NCBI GenBank assembly: GCA_016929525.1
Contig: JAFGIP010000115.1
Coordinates: 48,829-112,828, forward strand
Direction of reading: 5' to 3'
Source: Bacteroidales bacterium
GTDB taxonomy: Bacteria > Bacteroidota > Bacteroidia > Bacteroidales > UBA10428
Length of the DNA: 64,000 bases
Of the stretch, positions 10,228 through 20,974 are shown piece after piece (position 1 is the stretch's first letter; each line of letters opens with the position of its first letter). The position numbers and the translations under genes were made by a program. The notes under the pieces are model-generated. The model worked only from the letters and a program-made list of their open reading frames with translations. It ran no database searches and had not been told where the DNA came from.

Positions 10228-10728
10228 ATGAAACGAATAGGATTACTTTCTGATACACACGGATACCTCGACAAACAAATTTTATCACATTTGGAAGTAT
10301 GCGATGAAATATGGCATGCCGGAGATATAGGAACAATAACAGTACTGGAACAGTTGGAAAATCTAAAACCTCTACGTGCTGTTTACGGCAATATCGATGG
10401 GCATGAGATACGTGCAGCAGTGCCCGAAACGCAAAGATTTATTATTGAAAATGTTGATGTACTTATAAAGCATATCGGAGGATACCCCGGGAGGTATGAT
10501 CGATCTGTATTTCCTGTAATCTTAAATAATCCGCCACAGCTTTTCATATCAGGACATTCCCACATTCTGAAGGTAATGCCTGATCATAAATTCAACCTTC
10601 TTCACATTAATCCCGGAGCTGCCGGTAAAATGGGACTGCATAAAGTACGCACACTTGTCAGATTTAGTGTTGACAAAAAAAATATAACTGATCTTGAAGT
10701 CGTGGAATTACATCAAAAAAACTACTAA
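10228..10728 (+). CDS. Metallophosphoesterase (YfcE/MJ0936-type phosphodiesterase)
   Basis: 'RIGLLSDTHGYLD', 'EIWHAGDIGT', 'VYGNIDGHEIR', 'FISGHSHI', 'HINPGAAG'. ORF track starts at TTG 10225; ATG at 10228 is the likelier start. Confidence 0.9.
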   Translation: MKRIGLLSDTHGYLDKQILSHLEVCDEIWHAGDIGTITVLEQLENLKPLRAVYGNIDGHEIRAAVPETQRFIIENVDVLIKHIGGYPGRYDRSVFPVILNNPPQLFISGHSHILKVMPDHKFNLLHINPGAAGKMGLHKVRTLVRFSVDKKNITDLEVVELHQKNY

Positions 10729-13700
10729 CTATTCGTCATCTGGTGTACTAATACCATCCACTGCATCTTTCCATCTCCGGTAAAAATTATTCTTTTTCCT
10801 ATCGGTTGATATCATATAAATATATGATGTCTCTCCACGTGAAACTTTCTTTTTCCGCTCCTTGGTCTTCATATTCATAATAGTCTCTGTATATTCCCTA
10901 TTATGAGATAAAGTTTGCATTACGCCTCTTGTATAGCCAAAATAATAATAAGTTCTTCGATCAAATTCCAGGTAGAAATCAAAAATATCACCGCTTCTTT
11001 TTATCTGAAGTTCCATAAATCCGTCTACTCTTTTATTGATTTGCACATCCCCGATACTTCCGATTCCTATTTTTCCGACTGAGCGATATGAATTGGTCAT
11101 GTCGTTCCACTGTAATTTAAGCTCATTAAATACAATAGTATGTCTTAGTTCCGGAGGAATTTGTTTTATCGTTCCAAATAAAGAAAGTTCATCTTTCAAT
11201 TTCTGAGCTGTCTCGACACCAATAACAGCGTTTAAGGTTTTATTTAAAACAGCACTGTTCAGGTTAACGGGTTCAAGATTAGGAACACTGTCTATTTCAG
11301 CAGCCATTAGTTGGAGCATAGGATCAGACAGGTAAAAATCGACCATCAAAATCATATCAAGTGTTGTTTCATTTTCAGGAATGTCATGACGGGTATTGCC
11401 ATATGCGAACAATTTAACCTGCCCCAGATCCTGTCCCAGATCAATATTACCTTCACCATATAGTTTGCATTCTTCGCGATGTAAACTCAGGTAATCTTCG
11501 GGTAAGGTGAAATCGTGTATCTTCTCCTCAGATCCAATTTTAAATAAGTGTTGGGCTTTATCGTAATACATATAACCATTGGAAGACACCATTGCCCTGT
11601 CGCTATAACTCTTATGCATTGAAATAAATGAAGGATAGATATGTACTGAATCATAATAAATGTACATACCCGAATAGACCTTATTCCTGTTAATATCAAC
11701 TGCCTCTTCAGGTATCGGAATATATATATCATCCGGATCGATCCTGGTTGTAAAATACAACCACTCGGGCACGGGATTTTCACAGTTGTGCTCAATTTTA
11801 ACACCTCCTTTAAATGTAAGTAAAGAATCATCGGCAAAAAGCGATGCTTTCCCCAGGAACTGATAAACCGGACTTAATTTAAAATTAGCCTCCTCATATA
11901 TATCTCCGTTTGCAACAGTGTGTAAACCGGTATCGACCTTAATTTCACTCAAATGAATATTTTGAATTTTATCGTTTTCATCAACGTAATCATAATTACC
12001 AAAACCTGAATAATAGTTCTTCCCCTCAATGTGTAGAGTTGCTGAATGAATTGTATGTAATTTAGTAATCTTGTTGGTACGTATTCTTGCATCCTCAAGG
12101 GTACGCATTTTTGCATCACGTTCAACCGTGACTTCACCCTGGTTTGGATAAATCCTTGAGTCGGCTACTTCAATAAATTTTACTCCTTTGGCATTGATGT
12201 AGTTATTTTCATAATCGTAATAAGCCAGGGGAGAAACAAAATTGAGTGAATCCTGATCGTGATGTAAAGAAATGTATCGAGGTCCTTCAGGTTCAACATC
12301 TTCGTAAGTATAATCTACTTCCACCTCACCAGCTTGAGAGCCCATAGCAAGTTCATGTTTCATCATATCCCAGATAAAATAATCGATATAACTTACATAT
12401 TTATTATCAGGGAAATTTACCAGGCTAAAATCTTCGTTTGATCTGAACCACCCCTTCTGTTGCTGGTAATTAATATGTGCATTAATATTTTCACTAATTA
12501 CTGTATATCCTTCAGTATTTAATGATTTTAGGAAGAAATCGGCTGTGTCGGAAAAAATATCGTATGCCTTATAAGTAAAAAGATCTGAGTGCAGATCTGA
12601 ATTTTTAAGATCCATTTTACCTCCACCTGATAATCCAGTTGGCTGAAGCAATAAATTTCCGTTTAATTTAGTGCTATCGTTGAAAAGTGTAAAGTCTGTC
12701 GTAGTTTTATTGGCATACATTTCATCTGCATAAGGTAACCAATGTATATAATTATCTAGAGAATAAACCATTGGGAACTGAGTTTCAGTAGTCTTTAAGG
12801 CAATATCAAACTTTGCCGACTGGGTATTCATTGAATCGGGAAAGAAGTTGAAATCATTAGATAATGTGGTTGAAGTAAGATATTCCAGTTTTCCGTCTCC
12901 CTTTAAACCTTTATTCGAAAGCCATATTTCATTATCATAAGCACCCTTCCCCTGGTAAATCGGATAACCTTCCGGCGGGGTTTTATGCCTGAAACCTAAT
13001 GAGTTATCAGGTTGTAATGTGAGTTCTTTCTCAAAAGTAGGGAATATTCCTGCTGAAACAAATTCACCCTTAAACAGAAGATCTCGATAGTTAAAATTAT
13101 CCAGGCTATCCATCACAAACGGGTACACCTCAAAGAAAAAATCGTTTGCTTCATATACCCCGCCCTGAATATTGTCCTGCTCGTAAAAAACATAAGAATT
13201 CTCTTTACTTATAAATATCGGGTATTCCGGGTTACTTTTTCTTCCCGACTTATTATCTGCCTCATCAATTAAAATTTCGCCGGTTATATACTGAAGCTGA
13301 TTTTTAACATGTTCTGAAATTGGAAGTCCATAATTATCTTTCTGTCCGGTAAGAAATTCTATATGCAATGAATCGACGTTCTGAAGATTGACCTTGAAAG
13401 AATCATAGCTAAAAAAGAAATTGCTACCATAAAAGGTGAGTAATCCTGCTTCTACAACACCATCGAACTGGAAATTCCGATTATTTTTTAATATGATCCT
13501 GTTGTATTTCGGATAAATAATAACATTCTGTGAATCGCTTACCTGAATTTGGGGTATACCATTTATAATCAGATCATCGGTCCTGATATTATAGACAGCA
13601 TTTTCGAGTGGTGCTTCCACTCTTGATTCAAATCCTATAACGTCATAATCGATTCTGTTTATACTTGCGTCAAGGTAATCGTATAGCCTGGGTTTTAGCC

Positions 13701-15222
13701 TTATGGTTCCATTGTTAACATCATAAAATACAAAACCATTGAAAGCCATACGCATAGCCATCTGTTGTACCTGATGTAATGGCATACTTAAATAATCGGC
13801 AAATGCATCAACAGGGAATTCATCACTACCATACAACTCGCCGAATTTTTTCAAAGTAACCAATGGATGTGCCTGATCCATCATCATCATTGCAATGAAC
13901 TTTTCATAATTAAAATAATTTACCGACTCAAAATATGCAGTTCCAATTGCTGCCCCTCTTGGTGCAGTAAAATTCATAACATCCTCATCCATTTTCCATG
14001 AAAGCTGATCAAAATTCATATCTACCTTGTGATATGAATTGAAATACGGACTTCTTGATGAGTAATTATCCGTTTTTAAAAGAGTAAGCTCCCTGTTAGC
14101 TACACGGTATGTAAAAAATAAATCGGGATGGTAAATGGAATCTTTTTTTAAAAGTATTGTTACGATCGTTCTTTGACTTGAAACCCTGTCGCTTCTGAAA
14201 CCAAAATATTTCGATGCCGCAGTCAGGACTAATGTGTCATTTCTGAATATTTTAAGTTTTGCTAATTTATCCAATGTTCCCGTACCAACAAGTTTAGCAC
14301 CCTGCATTGAAAGTCCACCTTCGTAATCTATATTTTCATACATATCAGTAATAGCAAATTCCTTGGTATAAGAATCGAACTGAGGATAGGTTGCCCGTTC
14401 AGGAGAAATATTGTATTTTACTTTATCGTGTAATACACCTTTTAAAGGCTCATCGAAATATAATTTATTGGTAAACTCAACATCTTCCGCATAATACTCA
14501 GACTTTTTAAGTTCGATCGTATATTCCTTAATAATTGCAAAAACCTCATCTCTGATATATCCACCTCTCTCCCATGTAACAAGTCCTCCTTCTCCTTTCC
14601 AGACATACTCAGCCGGATATACTGTTCCCTTTGTATTAAATAAATGCATGCTGTCGCGTTTTGCATAACATATTAAATCGACATCTTCAAATTCTACCCT
14701 TAACTGTTTTTTATTCAAAATTTTATAATTCTTATCAGAAGCTCTCCATGCTGTTGCATTTGATTCATATATCAGGTTCTTACGCAATAAAATATCAGTA
14801 AACTCCAATATATTTTTTATCTCCTGTGTTTTTGTCTTTTTATTCTTAAGTACTTTTTCAAGTCCTTCTATCCAGTTTTCATAATTTTCAGGATCTGTAC
14901 TGAAATATTTAAAAGCAAGCTGACCAGAGATAAAACTCACAAAATGCGGATAAGGTCTGGCATTGTGTTCAATCATCAACTGACTAAGATTGATAATATT
15001 CTGTTGCTCCTCTTCGGTAAACAGGCTATCGGTTTCCCATGCCTTAAGGAATTCATTTAATATGGGTTCATGAATATCAGAAATGCTTTGCATATATCCA
15101 TCAAGTTCGTCATGATAAGCCGATTTATCACCTGAAAAGGTCCCCTGAGCGAAAGAATTCCATGAATTAACAAAGACTATTAAGAAAATTGTCAGATGAG
15201 CTAACTGTCGAGGAAGTTTCAT
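10729..15222 (-). CDS. Very large secreted conserved-looking protein of unknown function (1497 aa)
   Basis: Single uninterrupted ORF with N-terminal signal peptide ('LAHLTIFLIVFVNSWNSFAQ'), beta-rich, no catalytic motif recognised by eye. Confidence 0.85.
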   Translation of the reverse strand: MKLPRQLAHLTIFLIVFVNSWNSFAQGTFSGDKSAYHDELDGYMQSISDIHEPILNEFLKAWETDSLFTEEEQQNIINLSQLMIEHNARPYPHFVSFISGQLAFKYFSTDPENYENWIEGLEKVLKNKKTKTQEIKNILEFTDILLRKNLIYESNATAWRASDKNYKILNKKQLRVEFEDVDLICYAKRDSMHLFNTKGTVYPAEYVWKGEGGLVTWERGGYIRDEVFAIIKEYTIELKKSEYYAEDVEFTNKLYFDEPLKGVLHDKVKYNISPERATYPQFDSYTKEFAITDMYENIDYEGGLSMQGAKLVGTGTLDKLAKLKIFRNDTLVLTAASKYFGFRSDRVSSQRTIVTILLKKDSIYHPDLFFTYRVANRELTLLKTDNYSSRSPYFNSYHKVDMNFDQLSWKMDEDVMNFTAPRGAAIGTAYFESVNYFNYEKFIAMMMMDQAHPLVTLKKFGELYGSDEFPVDAFADYLSMPLHQVQQMAMRMAFNGFVFYDVNNGTIRLKPRLYDYLDASINRIDYDVIGFESRVEAPLENAVYNIRTDDLIINGIPQIQVSDSQNVIIYPKYNRIILKNNRNFQFDGVVEAGLLTFYGSNFFFSYDSFKVNLQNVDSLHIEFLTGQKDNYGLPISEHVKNQLQYITGEILIDEADNKSGRKSNPEYPIFISKENSYVFYEQDNIQGGVYEANDFFFEVYPFVMDSLDNFNYRDLLFKGEFVSAGIFPTFEKELTLQPDNSLGFRHKTPPEGYPIYQGKGAYDNEIWLSNKGLKGDGKLEYLTSTTLSNDFNFFPDSMNTQSAKFDIALKTTETQFPMVYSLDNYIHWLPYADEMYANKTTTDFTLFNDSTKLNGNLLLQPTGLSGGGKMDLKNSDLHSDLFTYKAYDIFSDTADFFLKSLNTEGYTVISENINAHINYQQQKGWFRSNEDFSLVNFPDNKYVSYIDYFIWDMMKHELAMGSQAGEVEVDYTYEDVEPEGPRYISLHHDQDSLNFVSPLAYYDYENNYINAKGVKFIEVADSRIYPNQGEVTVERDAKMRTLEDARIRTNKITKLHTIHSATLHIEGKNYYSGFGNYDYVDENDKIQNIHLSEIKVDTGLHTVANGDIYEEANFKLSPVYQFLGKASLFADDSLLTFKGGVKIEHNCENPVPEWLYFTTRIDPDDIYIPIPEEAVDINRNKVYSGMYIYYDSVHIYPSFISMHKSYSDRAMVSSNGYMYYDKAQHLFKIGSEEKIHDFTLPEDYLSLHREECKLYGEGNIDLGQDLGQVKLFAYGNTRHDIPENETTLDMILMVDFYLSDPMLQLMAAEIDSVPNLEPVNLNSAVLNKTLNAVIGVETAQKLKDELSLFGTIKQIPPELRHTIVFNELKLQWNDMTNSYRSVGKIGIGSIGDVQINKRVDGFMELQIKRSGDIFDFYLEFDRRTYYYFGYTRGVMQTLSHNREYTETIMNMKTKERKKKVSRGETSYIYMISTDRKKNNFYRRWKDAVDGISTPDDE

Positions 15223-15291
15223 TCTTTTTTTGAATTCTTGATTTTTAAAATAGCATCTAAAGCGCAGTGATTGAGATTTATTTAAAATTAC

Positions 15292-16131
15292 TCAATTCCG
15301 ATCAAACATCATCATTGTCCATTGGTCTAAACTACGCAATATGTTCTTATTGAAACCGAACGAATTAAATATTTTTTTCAGTTCAGCAGTATCTGTTTTT
15401 AAAAACCCACTAATCATAAGCATGCCACCGGAAGATAAACATCCTGCATACACATCAGCCTGATCCTTAAGAATGTTTTTATTAATATTTGCCAGAATAA
15501 TATCAAAATTTTCAAGTGGTATTACTTCCTTACCACCATGAATAACTCGAATATCATTGATGTTATTCAGCATAATATTTTCATTGGCATTATTAAAAGC
15601 CCATTCGTCGATATCGATCATGGTAACTTCAGATGATCCCATCATTCGGGCAAGTATTCCAAGAACTCCGGTTCCGCAACCCATATCAAGAACATTCTTC
15701 TGCTTAAAATCAACTTCAAACATTTGTTTGATCATTAGTTGTGTGGTTTGATGATGTCCTGTACCAAAAGACATTTTTGGTTCAATGGTTATCTGATATT
15801 TAAAATCAGTAAATTCTGGATGAAAAGGTGCTCGAATTGCACACATATCATCAATAAGAACCGGTTCAAGGCTTCTTTCCCAGATAGCATTCCAGTTTTG
15901 ATCGGGAACATCTTTTACTGTCCAGATTAACTCAACATTCATATCTTTCATGGCATTTGTAATATCCTGCATGATCTTGTCACTATATTTCTCATCGGAG
16001 ATAAAACCGCTAATTTGCTTATCCTCTTCATTAACACCTTCAAAACCCATATTATCGAGATAAGCTATTAAAATATCTTTTTGATATTCCGCATCGGAGC
16101 CAAAGAAAAAACACACTTCTTTGAAGAGCAT
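15292..16131 (-). CDS. prmA: Ribosomal protein L11 methyltransferase
   Basis: 'KMSFGTGHHQTTQLMI', 'VLDMGCGTGVLGILA', 'DIDEWAFNNANENIMLNN', 'DIILANINKNIL'. Confidence 0.93.
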   Translation of the reverse strand: MLFKEVCFFFGSDAEYQKDILIAYLDNMGFEGVNEEDKQISGFISDEKYSDKIMQDITNAMKDMNVELIWTVKDVPDQNWNAIWERSLEPVLIDDMCAIRAPFHPEFTDFKYQITIEPKMSFGTGHHQTTQLMIKQMFEVDFKQKNVLDMGCGTGVLGILARMMGSSEVTMIDIDEWAFNNANENIMLNNINDIRVIHGGKEVIPLENFDIILANINKNILKDQADVYAGCLSSGGMLMISGFLKTDTAELKKIFNSFGFNKNILRSLDQWTMMMFDRN

Positions 16132-16157
16132 ACTGTTTTTTTATAAAATTCGATAAA

Positions 16158-16193
16158 AAAAAACGATCACAAAATTTCTTTGTGATCGTTTTA
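16158..16193 (-). terminator. Rho-independent terminator downstream of tpiA
   Basis: AAACGATCACAAA-ATTTC-TTTGTGATCGTTT perfect 13-bp stem with a T-run on the minus strand. Confidence 0.85.
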
Positions 16194-16216
16194 TACACAA
16201 AACTTGTAATGTATTT

Positions 16217-16966
16217 TTAAAATGCAGTTACTATTCCCATAAAATCATCTGCGTTAAGAGAAGCTCCTCCAATAAGGCCGCCGTCAACATCGGGATTTGA
16301 GAATAATTCTTTTGCATTAGAAGGTTTACAGCTTCCACCATAAATAACAGAAGTATTTTCTGCAATTTCACTTCCATATTTTGCTGCAATATGGTCACGA
16401 ATGACTTTATGAATTTCCTGAGCTTGCTCCGCAGTAGCAGTTTTGCCGGTTCCTATAGCCCATACCGGTTCATATGCAATAACAATCTTGCTGAATTCAG
16501 GCGCAGAAAGGTTAAATAAGCCCTCATTCATCTGTTTTTTCACAACATCAAAATGCTTACCTGCTTCTCTTTCTTTCAATACTTCGCCAACACAAAATAT
16601 CGGGGTAAGATTGTTTTCAAGGACTATTTTAACTTTGTCAGCTAAAAGACTATCAGTTTCTCCATAATAGCTTCTTCTTTCCGAGTGACCAAGAATAACA
16701 TAATCGGCTCCTGCTGATTTAACCATAGCTGCTGAAACCTCTCCGGTATATGCTCCGCTTTGATGATCGGAACAGTTCTGTGCTCCCAAATAAAGAGTTT
16801 CTTTAGAAATTTGTCTTTTTACTTCTGTAAGATGCACAAACGGAGTACAAAGTATAACGGTAACATCGCTTCCGCTTACTTTATCATTAACTCCTTTTGC
16901 AAGCTCAATACCTTCCTGCACTGTTGTATTCATTTTCCAGTTGCCGGCAACTATTTTTTTTCTCAT
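16217..16966 (-). CDS. tpiA: Triose-phosphate isomerase
   Basis: '[10 protein letters not shown]', '[14 protein letters not shown]', '[16 protein letters not shown]', '[13 protein letters not shown]', 'GGLIGGASL'. Confidence 0.97.
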   Translation of the reverse strand: MRKKIVAGNWKMNTTVQEGIELAKGVNDKVSGSDVTVILCTPFVHLTEVKRQISKETLYLGAQNCSDHQSGAYTGEVSAAMVKSAGADYVILGHSERRSYYGETDSLLADKVKIVLENNLTPIFCVGEVLKEREAGKHFDVVKKQMNEGLFNLSAPEFSKIVIAYEPVWAIGTGKTATAEQAQEIHKVIRDHIAAKYGSEIAENTSVIYGGSCKPSNAKELFSNPDVDGGLIGGASLNADDFMGIVTAF

Positions 16967-17243
16967 GATCGATATTTAGTTAAAATTTACATTTTATTTA
17001 AAGCAGCACGAAAATAGAAAATTCTGTCATAAGCTCACAGATAAACAAGAATTTATACAAATTACAGACAATAGAAATCAAATCTTCCATTCTTTTTATT
17101 TAAGAAAGCCCCTGAAAGAATAAAATCACTATAAGGTAGATTATACCTGCAAATATTACCTGAACAAAGAAGTTCTGCTAATTGATATTAGAAATACCAG
17201 AGCTGCATCAGTTATAGTAAATGATTGGTAAACCTATTAATTT

Positions 17244-18485
17244 CTATAAGTCCTTACTAAAGGATTTCAGATATCTTGTAAAAACCAACAACAAAAATAC
17301 TATACTAGTAATCAGGAGACTGAATTCTGCATTCCTTTTCTTTTGAACCTGAAGGATTGAAAATGACATCGGATTCTGTTCAAAAATCTTCTCATCAGGC
17401 AGGTTTCGGTAATGCCATTTACCAAGGATATTGCCTTCCTTGACCAGCATAAGTCCGGGGTTACTTCTTATAATAGTCTTTAAAGTAATATCATCCGTTG
17501 TATAATAATTATAGCTGAACTTCAAATCTTTCATTTGATCAATGATATGAAAAGGAGTTGCAGTCATCCCGTAAACTTTATGTCCATTTGCCATTGCTTT
17601 AACAGCAAAATCATTTACGGCAATCAATCCTTTCTTTGATGATTTTTCCAGGTGATTAACAACTACCAGGAATGAGTAACCGGTATCACTTAATATATCT
17701 TCCGTAATATCGTATCCCTCTTTGCTTGTCAGGGTAAAATCGTGAATCGGTGGCTCATACCCTTCCCGAATCAATATATTTTTTGTTTCAACCCATTTCC
17801 ATGTTGTATCGTTCCAGGGAGCAACTTTCGAATCGAGTTTAAACTCTTCTTGAACACCATCTTTTTCATAAACCAAAACTGTTTTATATTCATCGGTTGG
17901 CATACCTTCGGGTATTTTCATAGAATAAGGAATATTCGCACCTATCCTGTATGGCCTGAAATCGATAAATGGTAAATTCCTGTAACAATAAATCGAAAGT
18001 AACATACCGGAGACTGCCAGTAATCCAACGGCGATCCATTCTGTTCTTATTTTATATAAAGGTTCATATTCAGATCTTTGCCAAAACACAACAAGTGTAG
18101 GTATTAGGAATATTAAATTTTTAAAGAAAGTCTGCCAGTTTGTAAGAATAATTGCATCACCAAAGCAACCACAGTCGGTTACCGGATTTGTTATCGCGAC
18201 AATTAATGTAAGAATTGTAAAAAATAACATAAACAGCATAAGTGCCCAAGCCGCCGCTTTCATTCTTAATTTTAAAAGAAGGGTTAATCCTATCATTAAC
18301 TCAGCCGTGCTAAGTAAAATCGCTAATACCAACGAAAGAGGCATGAGAAAACCGAATCCGAATGCCTCAAAGTAGTCACTAAATTTATAAGTTGATCCAA
18401 GAGGATCAATTGCTTTCACAAATCCTGAAAATATAAATACAGGTGCAATAATTAATCGTGCAACATTTCGTAATATCTTCATCAT
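17244..18485 (-). CDS. DoxX-like/BT_3928-type membrane protein with C-terminal soluble region
   Basis: 'ARLIIAPVFIFSGFVKAIDPLGSTYKFSDYFEAFG' and 'DCGCFGDAI' characteristic N-terminal region, then a thioredoxin-like-looking soluble part. Confidence 0.8.
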   Translation of the reverse strand: MMKILRNVARLIIAPVFIFSGFVKAIDPLGSTYKFSDYFEAFGFGFLMPLSLVLAILLSTAELMIGLTLLLKLRMKAAAWALMLFMLFFTILTLIVAITNPVTDCGCFGDAIILTNWQTFFKNLIFLIPTLVVFWQRSEYEPLYKIRTEWIAVGLLAVSGMLLSIYCYRNLPFIDFRPYRIGANIPYSMKIPEGMPTDEYKTVLVYEKDGVQEEFKLDSKVAPWNDTTWKWVETKNILIREGYEPPIHDFTLTSKEGYDITEDILSDTGYSFLVVVNHLEKSSKKGLIAVNDFAVKAMANGHKVYGMTATPFHIIDQMKDLKFSYNYYTTDDITLKTIIRSNPGLMLVKEGNILGKWHYRNLPDEKIFEQNPMSFSILQVQKKRNAEFSLLITSIVFLLLVFTRYLKSFSKDL

Positions 18486-19174
18486 TTATTTAATGAAATT
18501 TTTTGTTCTATTTTTCCAATAAGCAGTTTTGAAATTATTTCAGAAGTCAACATATTACCATTATTATCTGAACAATCAATCATTTCAAAGTCTTCATTTC
18601 CCCGGACCTGCCATATATATATTTCTCTGACTTTTTGTTGAAGAACCAGATCCGATTCATGAATATCATCGGCACCGTTCAGATAGTCTCTGTCGTTTCC
18701 ATTTCTTGCATTTATCAGGTTACTGCGAGTGAACTCAAAAGGGACATTTAAAAATATATTTAAATCGGGCACAGGTATTTTGTTGTAGGTATATTCCAGA
18801 TGTTTAATCCATTTAGCAAGCTTATCGCGTTCAGTCTGATCTTCAATTTTTGCACACTGAAAAGCGATATTGGAATACAGATATCTGTCGGCAATAACCA
18901 TATAATTCTGTTCCATCCAATCTTCCAGCAAGGCGGCTGCATCTTTTCTGTCACCGGCATATAGCATTGCCACAATATAAGGATCGACATTATTTATATC
19001 GCCAAGCTCACCTCTTAAAAATCTGCTTATTAATTCACCCCATATTGGAGAATCGGTTCTTGGAAAGTGAATAAATTTTGTTTTAAGATCGCGTTTTTCA
19101 AGGTATTCCTTTACGTATCTGATCTGTGTCGATTTTCCGGAACCATCTAAACCTTCGATAACTATAAACTGCAT
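18482..19174 (-). CDS. tmk: Thymidylate kinase family protein
   Basis: 'FIVIEGLDGSGKSTQIRYVKEYL', 'FPRTDSPIWG', 'ADRYLYSNIAFQ' dTMP kinase motifs. Confidence 0.9.
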   Translation of the reverse strand: MQFIVIEGLDGSGKSTQIRYVKEYLEKRDLKTKFIHFPRTDSPIWGELISRFLRGELGDINNVDPYIVAMLYAGDRKDAAALLEDWMEQNYMVIADRYLYSNIAFQCAKIEDQTERDKLAKWIKHLEYTYNKIPVPDLNIFLNVPFEFTRSNLINARNGNDRDYLNGADDIHESDLVLQQKVREIYIWQVRGNEDFEMIDCSDNNGNMLTSEIISKLLIGKIEQKISLNK

Positions 19175-19262
19175 TGGGTGATCATGTAAATGAAAAGTAT
19201 TCTGAAAATATTAATTGTAGCTAATGATTAACTTTACATACTTCATATTCAAGTAAAATAAG

Positions 19263-20141
19263 ATGTCTAAAGATACAATATTTGAAAAAAAAACATTGAT
19301 CAACTGCCGGGGAAAATATCTCGATTTGAGTATACCCCGCATTATGGGAATTTTAAATATTACACCCGACTCATTTTACGATGGAGGTAAATACACAACA
19401 GAAAAAGAAATATCAAACCATGTAAAAACAATGGTTGAACAGGGTAGCGATATAATTGATGTTGGAGCATATTCGTCACGGCCGGGAGCTTCAGAAATAA
19501 GAACGGAAGAAGAATATAGAAGATTAAAAATTGCATTGACCCAGATAAGAAAAGACTATCCAGAAATAATAATATCTGTTGACACTTTCAGATCGGAAAT
19601 TGTAAAAACAGTAGTAAAAGAATTTAATGTTGATATTATTAACGACATATCCGGTGGAGAACTTGATGCCAAAATGATTGAAACAGTTGTTGAATTAAAG
19701 GTTCCGTATATTGTTATGCATATGCCGGGAACACCGCGAACAATGCAAAAAAAGACCCAATACAAAGATATTGTCAGGGAAATAATTGAATGGCTGGGGG
19801 CAAAGACTGAAATGTTAAAACTACGAGGTATAAATGACCTTATCATCGACCCGGGATTTGGATTTGGGAAAACTCCTGAGCAGAACTATCAGCTTCTTTA
19901 CCATCTATACGCATTTCAATTGCTGGAATTACCTGTTTTAGTGGGGTTAAGCCGAAAATCAATGATTTATAAATTTCTGAATACAAGCCCAAATGATGCA
20001 CTGAATGCAACAAGTGCACTTAATATGTTGGCACTTACTAAAGGAGCCTCAATACTTAGGGTTCATGATGTAAAAGAAGCTAAGGAAATAACCATGCTCT
20101 TTCACAAAACAAAAACGGAAGGTATGAACTATCTTAACTAA
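19263..20141 (+). CDS. folP: Dihydropteroate synthase
   Basis: 'IMGILNITPDSFYDGGKY', 'GSDIIDVGAYSSRPGA', 'ISVDTFRSE', 'IVMHMPGTPRTMQ', 'IIDPGFGFGKT'. Confidence 0.96.
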   Translation: MSKDTIFEKKTLINCRGKYLDLSIPRIMGILNITPDSFYDGGKYTTEKEISNHVKTMVEQGSDIIDVGAYSSRPGASEIRTEEEYRRLKIALTQIRKDYPEIIISVDTFRSEIVKTVVKEFNVDIINDISGGELDAKMIETVVELKVPYIVMHMPGTPRTMQKKTQYKDIVREIIEWLGAKTEMLKLRGINDLIIDPGFGFGKTPEQNYQLLYHLYAFQLLELPVLVGLSRKSMIYKFLNTSPNDALNATSALNMLALTKGASILRVHDVKEAKEITMLFHKTKTEGMNYLN

Positions 20142-20182
20142 TAAGGTTAATGATTATCTTTATGTTAGAATAAGTATATACA

Positions 20183-20962
20183 ATGCTGCAGCTTTTTATT
20201 CAAATTCGCATAATCGATATAATTGATATATTGCTGGTTGCCTATCTGATGTACCAAGTATATCTGCTGATACGTGGTACTGTTGCCTTCAATATTTTTG
20301 TCGCAGTCATTGGAATCTGGGTTCTTTACATCATTGTTAACAACCTCAAGATGAAATTATTATCCTCTATACTGGGGGCCATAATCGGCGGTGGTGCAAT
20401 TGCATTAATTATTTTATTTCAACAGGAGATCAGGCGATTTATGACTTATGTCGGAAGCCGATATTTTTCCAACAGAAGTTTTTCAATACAGAATCTTTTT
20501 AACCGCAGCAGCAGTATCCTTGAGAAAGTAAAAATAGAATCTATCCATAAAGCATGTCTCAACTTAGCGGAATCATACACAGGTGCTTTAATAGTTGTGG
20601 CCCGCAAATCTTCACTGAATCCATATGCCGAAACGGGAGATCTCATTAATGCTAATACGTCAAGCAGGTTACTGGAAAGTATATTTTTAAAGAATGGACC
20701 GTTGCACGACGGTGCAGCAATTATTGAAAATAACACCATCGTTTCTGCTCGTTGTGTTCTTCCATTCACGAATAAGACGGAACTTCCTCCACTATATGGT
20801 ATGCGACACAGAGCCGGACTGGGAATTAGTGAACAGACCGATGCCTTTGTAATTATTGTTTCGGAAGAACGTGGTGAAATATCCGTTGCAGATCACGGAC
20901 AACTTATTACAGGACTTGGACAACAAGAATTATGGCATATATTGAAGAAAACTTTTGGGTAA
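20183..20962 (+). CDS. cdaA: Diadenylate cyclase (c-di-AMP synthase), membrane-bound CdaA type
   Basis: Three N-terminal hydrophobic segments followed by DAC motifs 'GPLHDGAAII' (DGA) and 'GMRHRAGLGISEQTDA' (RHR). Confidence 0.95.
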   Translation: MLQLFIQIRIIDIIDILLVAYLMYQVYLLIRGTVAFNIFVAVIGIWVLYIIVNNLKMKLLSSILGAIIGGGAIALIILFQQEIRRFMTYVGSRYFSNRSFSIQNLFNRSSSILEKVKIESIHKACLNLAESYTGALIVVARKSSLNPYAETGDLINANTSSRLLESIFLKNGPLHDGAAIIENNTIVSARCVLPFTNKTELPPLYGMRHRAGLGISEQTDAFVIIVSEERGEISVADHGQLITGLGQQELWHILKKTFG

Positions 20963-20974
20963 TAAATTCTTACT

